A stretch of 6,541 nucleotides of DNA from Caldifarciminota bacterium (lineage in GTDB: Bacteria; Hydrothermota; Tepidihabitantia; Tepidihabitantales; Tepidihabitantaceae): assembly GCA_903908785.1 (NCBI GenBank), contig CAIVTL010000636.1, forward strand, positions 1 through 6,541, given 5' to 3'. The notes beneath the pieces are model-generated. The model did no database searches. It worked only from the letters and a program-made list of their open reading frames with translations, and was not told the origin of the DNA. The translations under genes and the position numbers were made by a program. Positions 1-4,848 of the stretch are shown here, piece by piece; the first letter of the stretch is position 1, and each line of letters starts with the position of its first letter.

Positions 1-87
1 CCTCCTTCCTCTAGCTTCAGTCTTCCATCCTTCCCCCGACGCCTCCGCCGCGCCCCGCCCGGTCACAGGCCCCGGATTCTCGCCTGA

Positions 88-420
88 TACGCAGGAAATC
101 AGTGTCCCGACTTCCTTCTGCACTGCAAGAGCAAGGGCTTCCCCAGCCTAGAGGATGGATTCTTGCGACACTACTGCGCCCGCTGGTCCTGGAATCTCTT
201 GGAGAAACTGCAACCAAGGGCAGTTGTTGCATTTGGCGCACTTGTGCGAAGATGGTACTCCCTCATTCACGCCGGCTCGAAACCAGTTGAGAACAAGCAG
301 CTGTCACACACGTGGCCAGGCGGCGGAAGCACAGAGTTCCTCTGGGTACATCACCCGCGAGGACTATCGAGGGTTGATCGCAACAGCCTCGTAGAACGTC
401 TCCGGGTTCTTCTGCGCTGA
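88..420 (+). pseudogene. C-terminal remnant resembling a uracil-DNA glycosylase-like protein
   Basis: The frame is open from the codon after a TGA at 85-87 to a TGA at 418-420. No ATG lies in it; the first plausible start is TTG at 163, behind a weak GAGGAT at 151-156. The translation looks protein-like on both sides of that TTG: a Cys/Trp-rich stretch (HYCARWSW), then a hydrophobic strand with AVVAFGALVRR, then FLWVHHPRG near the end. A 'P-x-V-V-x-x-G' strand followed by a late 'HP' motif is the layout of the C-terminal half of the uracil-DNA glycosylase superfamily. That resemblance is from memory of the fold and not from a search. Because coding character continues upstream of the only usable start while the N-terminal half is absent, I read this as a truncated or decayed gene. 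It could instead be a short unrelated protein starting at 163 (85 residues). Confidence 0.3.
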
Positions 421-559
421 CCCAGACATCATCTCGGCAAACCTATGCGGCACGCTGGCCAATGCTAGACACCGGGCACGTCCAGTGGTGTTCTGCCGCA
501 TCGGCTCCTACGGAACAACCGTACAGCACCTGACCTGCCTTTGTCCAAGAGGAGGAATC

Positions 560-1789
560 GTGTACGTGGAAGATGACAACAGCGGTCTGTTCTGCATCCA
601 ATCGCGCGGGAAGTTCGGCTTCATCGACAAGTCCGGCCGAATCGTAGTCCGGCCGCGGTTTGACTCGCCGAGCCGCTTCAGAGAAGGCCTTGCGACGGTA
701 GAATACAGGGGCAAGACCGGCTACATCAACCGCACCGGCGAGTTCGTGTCCAAGCCAGAGTACGGCGACGACTGCGGCGAGTTCCGCAACGGGTTCGCCT
801 CTGTACAACTCGACCGGAAGTACGGATCCATAGACCGGCGCGGTCGCGCCGTTGGCCGGCTCGAGTTCTCGGCCTGCGGCAGCTTCTCCGAGGGACTTGC
901 GCACGTCTGCAAGGGCGGCAAGTCGTTTCACGGATTCGCCGCCCAAGGCGGCAAATGGGGCTTCATCGACGAGAACGGAAAGACGGCAATCGAGCCACAG
1001 TTTGATGGCGCGGACGAGTTCCGCGAGGGACGCGCATGCGTGAATGTCGGCGGCAAGTCGGACGGCTCCATCGGGATCCAGGGCGGCAAGTGGGGCTTCA
1101 TCGACAAGACCGGCTGTTTCGTGGTCAAGCCGAGATACAGCCGGCCCAGCCGGTTCTCGGGCGACGTGGCCGTGGTGCACGTCGGCACGAAGTGCGGCCT
1201 CATCGACCGCAGCGGACGTGCCGTCGCCCGAGCACGTTTTGACCAGGTCAATGATTTCCAGGACAGTCTTACGCCTGCCTCTGTCGCGGGTAAGTGGGGC
1301 TTCATCAACAAGACTGGAAAGTGGAAGGTCGCCCGGCGGTTCGACATGGCGTGGCGGTTTGACGAAGGACTGGCGAAGGTCAGGGTAGGAAAGGACCGCG
1401 AGGCACGATGCGGCTTCGTCAGCCGGACAGGCAGGATGAAGATACCCATGCAGTACGCGAACGCCTATTCGTTCCGCGAAGGCCTGGCCCCGGTTGCGCT
1501 CAGCGACGGTCATGGCCGTTCGAAGTGGGGCTTCGTGGACCGCCGCGGTCGGATGGTCATCCGGCCGCAGTTCGACTACGCTTGGCAGTTCTACGAAGGA
1601 CTGGCGTCGGTTCAGTTCGACAACCTGTGGGGAGCTGTAGACAAGTCGGGCCGGCTGGTAGTGCCGCTGAGGTACAGCAAGGTCGGCATATTCCACGGTG
1701 GACTGGCCGAGGTCCAAACCGCGACCGAGCCCGTGAAGTCCGGCTACGTCAACCGGCAGGGAAAGCTCGTCTGGAAGCCGACGCGGTAG
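560..1789 (+). CDS. WG-repeat protein, eleven repeats, cytoplasmic
   Basis: A 409-residue protein built almost wholly of WG (KWG) repeats, each opening with a K-W-G-F-I-D-K-x-G type motif and followed by a strand pair with R-P-x-F-D and F-x-E-G-L-A-x-V. After a 17-residue lead I count eleven copies with lengths of about 34, 35, 45, 45, 34, 34, 38, 39, 34, 37 and a final partial 17. Copies 3 and 4 have an extended linker (GGKS...QGG). There is no signal peptide or membrane segment, so it should be cytoplasmic. WG repeats are known in Leptospira and many other bacteria, mostly without a defined biochemical role; binding or scaffolding is the usual guess. The start is GTG 560, four bases after AGGAGG (550-555); GTG 566, ten bases after it, is equally usable. 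The frame stays open upstream to GTG 485, but that start has no ribosome-binding site and adds a Cys-rich segment unlike the repeats. No clear promoter was seen between 421 and 559. It stands alone. Confidence 0.88.
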   Translation: MYVEDDNSGLFCIQSRGKFGFIDKSGRIVVRPRFDSPSRFREGLATVEYRGKTGYINRTGEFVSKPEYGDDCGEFRNGFASVQLDRKYGSIDRRGRAVGRLEFSACGSFSEGLAHVCKGGKSFHGFAAQGGKWGFIDENGKTAIEPQFDGADEFREGRACVNVGGKSDGSIGIQGGKWGFIDKTGCFVVKPRYSRPSRFSGDVAVVHVGTKCGLIDRSGRAVARARFDQVNDFQDSLTPASVAGKWGFINKTGKWKVARRFDMAWRFDEGLAKVRVGKDREARCGFVSRTGRMKIPMQYANAYSFREGLAPVALSDGHGRSKWGFVDRRGRMVIRPQFDYAWQFYEGLASVQFDNLWGAVDKSGRLVVPLRYSKVGIFHGGLAEVQTATEPVKSGYVNRQGKLVWKPTR

Positions 1790-2050
1790 CGCGGCTCAAG
1801 CACGAACGCAGGCGCCGCGCCCAAGCTAGGAAGTCCCGCTGACATAGTGCAAGATTCCTGACGCGCCCGCTGGCAGGGCCGAGGGGAGCATGGACGCGGC
1901 CAATATCATGAAGCCGGCGTTGGCCCGGGGAAACCTGAGTTGCATAGGAGCTACGACCATCGCCGAATACCGCCCCCGCGCCAATTCCGAATTCCCAATT
2001 CCTAATTCCCAATCAACGCAGAAATGCCCAATACCCAATTAGAGAACCGC
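1790..2050. other. Gene-free spacer after the WG-repeat gene
   Basis: I find no supported gene here on either strand. The short minus-strand frame across about 1826-1957 has no convincing ribosome-binding site or recognisable motif. The first part is GC-rich with several minor inverted repeats and no T-tract, so no terminator can be named with confidence. The composition changes abruptly near 1980, where the AT-rich 7-base repeat array begins. Confidence 0.5.
1983..2036. repeat. 7-base repeat array, unit AATTCCN
   Basis: Four exact-length units (AATTCCG, AATTCCC, AATTCCT, AATTCCC) run head to tail at 1983-2010, followed by an AATC start. After a short gap two related units, AATGCCC (2023-2029) and AATACCC (2030-2036), run into another AATT. 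Units keep AAT at the front and vary at the last base, which suggests a maintained 7-base register rather than a homopolymer slip. The array is much richer in A and T than the flanking genes and lies wholly outside coding sequence. Confidence 0.85.
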
Positions 2051-2054
2051 GCTA

Positions 2055-2075
2055 GCTTGCCGCTTGAGGCTTGCG
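2055..2075. repeat. 7-base repeat array, unit GCTTGNN, at the hicBA promoter
   Basis: Three units, GCTTGCC, GCTTGAG and GCTTGCG, sit in perfect 7-base register. The last unit overlaps the proposed -35 hexamer (2071-2076). The array could be a member of the same short-repeat class as the others in this window, or a set of binding sites for a regulator of the promoter. Sequence alone does not decide. Confidence 0.65.
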
Positions 2076-2098
2076 GATAACTGAGGTTGAGTTATACT
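2071..2098 (+). promoter_or_regulatory. hicBA promoter
   Basis: A sigma-70-type pair: TTGCGG (2071-2076), 16-base spacer, TATACT (2093-2098). The same TATACT with a 16-base spacer is found at the two other promoters of this window. The predicted start of transcription, about seven bases after the -10, coincides with AAGGAG (2105-2110), the ribosome-binding site of hicB, so the leader is only about 14 bases. Confidence 0.6.
2077..2095. promoter_or_regulatory. Inverted repeat overlapping the hicBA -10, candidate operator
   Basis: ATAACT (2077-2082) and AGTTAT (2090-2095) are perfect inverted arms separated by seven bases. The arms fill the promoter spacer and enter the -10 hexamer, the expected place for an operator used in toxin-antitoxin autoregulation. 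The binder is unknown: the HicB encoded here is too short to carry the usual DNA-binding domain. Confidence 0.45.
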
Positions 2099-2118
2099 GT
2101 CACCAAGGAGAACCGCCA

Positions 2119-2325
2119 ATGAAGTTCGTGATTACTATGCTCCGGGACGAGGACGGAATGGTCATCGCCGAGTGCCCGGCGATTCCGGGCTGCGTGAGTC
2201 AGGGCAAGACCGAGGAGGAAGCCGAGCAGAACATCCGTGAGGCCATCCAGGCATGCCTTGAGGTCAGAGCCGAGAAGGGCATGCCGCTGACCGTATCCAC
2301 CCGCCAGGTCGAAGTCGCAGTCTGA
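2119..2325 (+). CDS. hicB: HicB-family antitoxin, short form
   Basis: A 68-residue protein with the HicB N-terminal fold (a partial RNase-H-like domain): the opening strand KFVITMLRDEDG, then the signature P-A-I-P-G-C-V-S-Q-G-x-T-x-E-E-A at residues 20-35, followed by a helix N-I-R-E-A-I. HicB proteins bind and block HicA; many have an additional C-terminal HTH or ribbon-helix-helix DNA-binding domain, which is absent here. The start is ATG 2119, eight bases after AAGGAG (2105-2110); the in-frame TTG at 2071 lies inside the promoter and is rejected. The stop TGA overlaps the hicA ATG by one base, so translation is probably coupled. The antitoxin comes first, the reverse of the Escherichia coli hicAB order, but this order is common for short HicB forms. 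Family call is firm; DNA-binding autoregulation is doubtful. Confidence 0.9.
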   Translation: MKFVITMLRDEDGMVIAECPAIPGCVSQGKTEEEAEQNIREAIQACLEVRAEKGMPLTVSTRQVEVAV

Positions 2326-2552
2326 TGCCGCCGGTTCCGCTGCTGCGCCCACGCGAAGTCGTCCGGGCATTCGAGCGCCTCGGTTGGAGCGTCGCCCGCC
2401 AGCACGGCAGCCACATCGTAATGACCAGGCCGGGCCACATCGCCACGCTGTCCATTCCCGACCATCCCGAGGTCGCGCGCGGCACTCTTCGCGCCCTCAT
2501 CATCAAGGCCGGACTGACGATCGCGGAATTCGTGTCCGCGGACGAGCGCTGA
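2325..2552 (+). CDS. hicA: HicA-family mRNA interferase toxin
   Basis: A 75-residue HicA (YcfA) toxin with the small double-stranded-RNA-binding fold. It shows the opening helix with a VVRAFERLGW pattern, the hallmark Q-H-G-S-H at residues 26-30 with His30 as the predicted catalytic residue, a short strand, then I-P-D-H-P-E-V-A-R-G-T-L-R at 44-56 and a final helix ending I-A-E-F. Full family length and an intact His indicate an active enzyme. HicA cleaves mRNA independently of the ribosome and stops growth until HicB neutralises it; this is family knowledge. The ATG overlaps the hicB stop (TGATG), and no strong ribosome-binding site precedes it, so translation likely depends on hicB. The stop codon sits within a GC-rich hairpin (2548-2578). 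Confidence 0.92.
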   Translation: MPPVPLLRPREVVRAFERLGWSVARQHGSHIVMTRPGHIATLSIPDHPEVARGTLRALIIKAGLTIAEFVSADER

Positions 2553-2587
2553 CGGCCCTCGACGGAACGGCCGGCAGCCCCCATTTT
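2548..2587 (+). terminator. Hairpin at the end of hicA, likely weak terminator
   Basis: GCTG (2548-2551) plus CGGCC (2553-2557) pair with GGCCG (2569-2573) plus CAGC (2575-2578), nine base pairs with one A/G mismatch and an 11-base loop. A short ATTTT follows at 2583-2587. The 5' arm contains the hicA stop codon. The T-tract is short, so termination may be partial. Confidence 0.45.
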
Positions 2588-2624
2588 GCCATTTACCCTT
2601 TCCCCTTCGTGTCTTTACGGTTTC

Positions 2625-2728
2625 CCGCTTCCGTCATTTGACACCCGAGGCGGCTGACTTATACTAGCTTGCAAGGAGGCCTGAATATGCGAACGACCTT
2701 AATAGTCTTGTCTTTGGCAGTGCTCGCT
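2625..2728 (+). repeat. Promoter-leader-signal cassette, copy 1
   Basis: Positions 2625-2671 are identical to 4073-4119 (47 bases, offset 1448). From 2672 to the ATG only three bases differ. The first 14 codons then differ at about ten positions, several of them silent, yet encode nearly the same signal peptide. The repeat covers promoter, ribosome-binding site and export signal, and ends where the two proteins diverge. Confidence 0.9.
2638..2665 (+). promoter_or_regulatory. Sigma-70-type promoter of the 2687 gene
   Basis: A perfect TTGACA (2638-2643), 16-base spacer, TATACT (2660-2665). A 10-base palindrome, GTCATTTGAC (2633-2642), overlaps the -35 and could be an operator. AAGGAGG (2673-2679) starts seven bases after the -10, so transcription would begin almost at the ribosome-binding site. 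Confidence 0.75.
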
Positions 2729-3994
2729 TCCGGCCAGACTCCGCGGCCCGGCATCGTCGATGACCAAGACCACTTTGTACCTCGACACGTGGCGGACACG
2801 ATTGTCCCCGGATGGGCAGTTTTGCTGGGTTGGGCCGGCACTGACATGACTGTATCGGTAGATTCCTTTGCCCTGAGAAAGTGGATAGACGCGATGCTGG
2901 CCCGTGACTCGACCGCATTCCACTACAATGACACGGCGGCGGTGGGACAGATGCCGTACAAAGGTGGGCAGGCCGACAGACTTCACGAGTTGTGGGCCGC
3001 CGGGCTGCACGTTCGCTGGCCCATAAGCAGCATGGGCGGTGAGCACAGTGAAAGAATTGATTTTCGGGCACGCGGAGCCGTACTCTCTATCTGGGATTCA
3101 CTAAACCCTCTCGTTCAGTATGCCAACGTCTACCGTGACGGTTTTGAGGTGCTGGACACGGTGCACAGGACAATCGGAGATGTACAGACGAACCCTGCGC
3201 GCCGCGCCTACATGGGCTTCGCATATGCCGACGTCCCTGCCGGGTACGCCCATATCGCCCAGTACGAGAAAGGTAAGGCGACAATGGTGGCTGAAACAAG
3301 CGGCGGCGGCGGCCAGGCACGAGTGGAGGTAACTGGCGGCTCCGGCGGTTCGTGGCGCGATACAGCCCGCATGGACACCGCCGGGCTCTACACCAATCGG
3401 CGCATCGTAGCGAGAGATTCCGTGCGTTCCGATTTGGTAAATGCGACAAAGCGAATCCAAACCCCACTGGGCACGCTGGACTCTCTCCATTCCGCCGGGG
3501 GCATAGACTACCGCCGGTCCTGGGGCTACGGCCCGGCGCTGAACGACTCCAACCCTTGGGCGCGAATCTTCAGCCGAGGCGTGAAAGACACGCTTATCGC
3601 CGGCGCACGGAATCTGCTGGACTCAGCCACCGTGGACGGCGCGGCAATCGGCGGCTGCTCGGTGAATGGCGACACAATCATGACCGGGCCGGCGGGGAGA
3701 TACTCAATCCGTTGGTGCCTGAAGGGCGATACTCTCACGACGCCCGGCCCATCTATAGCGTTCGCGGTCTGGTTGGTAGTCGGACCGACTCGTTACCAGC
3801 AGGTCGCGCAGCAATTCGTCCCCTACCGGATCGGGTCAAGCTATCACGTCGCGCTCAATGGTGGTATGGACGTGGATCTGCCGCCAAATCAGAAGGTTCA
3901 TCTCGAAGTCACTCCCAGCGCAGGGTGGTCGCTTCTCGGCGGTACGGCCAAGACCTCGCAATGCTACCTGACCGTGCGGCTGGACGAGGACTAA
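2687..3994 (+). CDS. Secreted protein with phage-tail/C1q-like C-terminal domain
   Basis: A 435-residue protein I cannot assign to a named family. Residues 1-16 form a short Sec signal peptide (MRTTLIVLSLAVLASG) with no lipobox Cys. The middle contains a Gly-rich segment (GGGG at 206-209, then GGSGGS) followed by DTAGLYTNRR and a Leu/Ser/Arg-rich helix, a style seen in phage tail fibre and collar proteins. From about residue 322 the pattern G-R-Y-S-I-R-W, repeated hydrophobic strands, L-N-G, 'V-H-L-E-V' and a final Y-L-T-V-R-L fits a C1q/TNF-like jelly roll, as in phage tails and spore or surface glycoproteins. This is by-eye recognition. Start ATG 2687 follows AAGGAGG by seven bases; the in-frame TTG 2669 lies before the ribosome-binding site. 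By eye it uses AGA, ATA and TTA codons more than the barrel gene downstream. The signal region matches that of the 4135 gene while the rest does not, suggesting a fusion. An exported adhesin is plausible. Confidence 0.85.
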   Translation: MRTTLIVLSLAVLASGQTPRPGIVDDQDHFVPRHVADTIVPGWAVLLGWAGTDMTVSVDSFALRKWIDAMLARDSTAFHYNDTAAVGQMPYKGGQADRLHELWAAGLHVRWPISSMGGEHSERIDFRARGAVLSIWDSLNPLVQYANVYRDGFEVLDTVHRTIGDVQTNPARRAYMGFAYADVPAGYAHIAQYEKGKATMVAETSGGGGQARVEVTGGSGGSWRDTARMDTAGLYTNRRIVARDSVRSDLVNATKRIQTPLGTLDSLHSAGGIDYRRSWGYGPALNDSNPWARIFSRGVKDTLIAGARNLLDSATVDGAAIGGCSVNGDTIMTGPAGRYSIRWCLKGDTLTTPGPSIAFAVWLVVGPTRYQQVAQQFVPYRIGSSYHVALNGGMDVDLPPNQKVHLEVTPSAGWSLLGGTAKTSQCYLTVRLDED

Positions 3995-3995
3995 A

Positions 3996-4038
3996 CATGC
4001 CGAACCGGGCGCCCGCCGGCGGGCGCTGCCTCGGCACG
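3996..4038 (+). terminator. Strong GC hairpin after the 2687 gene
   Basis: The hairpin begins two bases after the stop codon. Outer arms TGCCGA (3998-4003) and TCGGCA (4031-4036) enclose a perfect 18-base palindrome at 4009-4026 (arms GCGCCCGCC and GGCGGGCGC). No T-tract follows, so it is either a Rho-assisted stop or an mRNA 3'-end protector rather than a classic intrinsic terminator. Confidence 0.55.
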
Positions 4039-4063
4039 ACGAGCTATCTGGCTCGCCCGTGCC
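4033..4063 (+). terminator. Second hairpin, overlapping the first
   Basis: GGCACG (4033-4038) and CGAGC (4040-4044) pair with GCTCG (4051-4055) and CGTGCC (4058-4063), eleven base pairs with a small internal loop and a six-base loop TATCTG. The 5' arm shares 4033-4036 with the first hairpin, so the two cannot both be complete. It ends just before the promoter cassette of the 4135 gene. Confidence 0.5.
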
Positions 4064-4072
4064 TGCCGCGTG

Positions 4073-4176
4073 CCGCTTCCGTCATTTGACACCCGAGGCG
4101 GCTGACTTATACTAGCTTGTAAGGAGTCTTGAATATGCGAATAACCTTGATTGTCCTGTTTCTCGCGGTGCTGGCT
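4073..4176 (+). repeat. Promoter-leader-signal cassette, copy 2
   Basis: The second copy of the repeat at 2625-2728. The 47 bases 4073-4119 are identical to the first copy; differences before the ATG are at 4120, 4127 and 4129 only. Immediately upstream of 4073 the two copies are unrelated, which marks a sharp left boundary. Confidence 0.9.
4086..4113 (+). promoter_or_regulatory. Sigma-70-type promoter of the 4135-6383 gene run
   Basis: TTGACA (4086-4091), 16-base spacer, TATACT (4108-4113), the same as at 2638-2665, with the same GTCATTTGAC palindrome over the -35 (4081-4090). AAGGAG (4121-4126) lies seven bases after the -10. No other promoter is apparent before the end of trxA, so it probably drives four genes. 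Confidence 0.75.
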
Positions 4177-4833
4177 GCGGCCCCGGCGCGGGGGGATGAT
4201 GCGCCCGAGGCGTGGCTCATTCCTTTTGCCGCCGCCTACCAGCCGTCGGTCAGCGGGTTCAATGCGAAGTTCGCGGCCAACGGCCTGCCCGAGGCGCGCA
4301 GCCGCCATTTCGGCTGGGGCCTTGAGCTCCGCTCGCTCACCGGCTCGTTCCTCATCGGCCCGCTCTTCTTCAAGACGTCGGACGATGTCGAGGACAGCAC
4401 TTTCCAGCTTCGAACCGACGCCACCGGCATCTTCGGCGAGCTGGGCGTGAAACTGGCGCCGGCCCAGTTCCTGACCATCGTCCCGCTACTCGGGCTCGGC
4501 GGCCTGAGCCAGTCGTTCAGTCTGCGCCAGAAGACCCGCAGCATCGGATTCGACACGCTGTTCGGCAACGCGCCCGAGAACGTGTCGCTTACACCCGGGA
4601 TGAGACTCGCCGGCATGGGAGCGCTGGAGCTGGGGTTCGTCGCGACCACCGCGGCCGGACGGTTCGGAATCGCTCTGCGCGGCGGCTATCTCTATTCGCC
4701 GTTCAACCCGGTCTGGCACCTCGCCAACGGCGCCGAGGTCATCGACGCGCCCGACATGCACCTCGGCGGGCCATTCTTCTCTGTCGGGCTGCTGCTGATG
4801 CCCGCGGCACAGGCCACGACCGCTACTCAATAA
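4135..4833 (+). CDS. Secreted protein, probable outer-membrane beta-barrel
   Basis: A 232-residue protein. Residues 1-20 are a clear Sec signal peptide (Arg2, hydrophobic core, APARG before DDAPEAW). The mature part has alternating aromatic, hydrophobic and Gly-rich segments typical of transmembrane beta strands: HFGWGLELR, GSFLIGPLFF, GIFGELGVKL, FLTIVPLLGLGGL, GALELGFV, FGIALRGGYLY and FFSVGLLLM. About eight such strands can be drawn, matching a small barrel, though the chain does not end in the usual aromatic residue but in an Ala/Thr-rich tail. I do not recognise a specific family. The start is ATG 4135, eight bases after AAGGAG (4121-4126); the in-frame TTG 4129 is too close to the ribosome-binding site. 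It is first in a tight run with the DUF4097-like gene 15 bases downstream. A conserved barrel of unknown function is the safest name. Confidence 0.83.
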   Translation: MRITLIVLFLAVLAAAPARGDDAPEAWLIPFAAAYQPSVSGFNAKFAANGLPEARSRHFGWGLELRSLTGSFLIGPLFFKTSDDVEDSTFQLRTDATGIFGELGVKLAPAQFLTIVPLLGLGGLSQSFSLRQKTRSIGFDTLFGNAPENVSLTPGMRLAGMGALELGFVATTAAGRFGIALRGGYLYSPFNPVWHLANGAEVIDAPDMHLGGPFFSVGLLLMPAAQATTATQ

Positions 4834-4848
4834 GCCAAGGAGATACGC

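Noticed and set aside
485..559. Upstream extension of the WG-repeat gene from GTG 485
   Set aside because: No ribosome-binding site precedes it, the added residues are Cys-rich and unlike the repeats, and AGGAGG lies at the right place for GTG 560 or 566.
443..1717. Long minus-strand open frame (424 residues) with a recurring LVDEAPL motif
   Set aside because: It is the mirror of the WG-repeat gene: the repeated motif is the reverse reading of the conserved W-G-F-I-D codons. It has no independent ribosome-binding site and no recognisable domain.
1983..2036. CRISPR-like array
   Set aside because: Units are seven bases with no spacers; this is a simple tandem repeat and no cas gene is present.
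1826..2038. Small minus-strand frame in the spacer before hicBA
   Set aside because: Its N-terminal part would be encoded by the AATTCCN repeat array, it lacks a ribosome-binding site, and the rest shows no motif.
2071..2118. TTG start 16 codons upstream for hicB
   Set aside because: It falls inside the promoter hexamers, and ATG 2119 has AAGGAG at ideal spacing.
2264..2584. Minus-strand frame across hicB and hicA
   Set aside because: It overlaps two firmly identified genes in a GC-rich sequence and has no family features.
3352..4089. Plus-strand frame of 245 residues overlapping the jelly-roll gene
   Set aside because: It is a shadow in another frame: Arg/Gly/Pro-rich, runs through the hairpin region, and has no ribosome-binding site.
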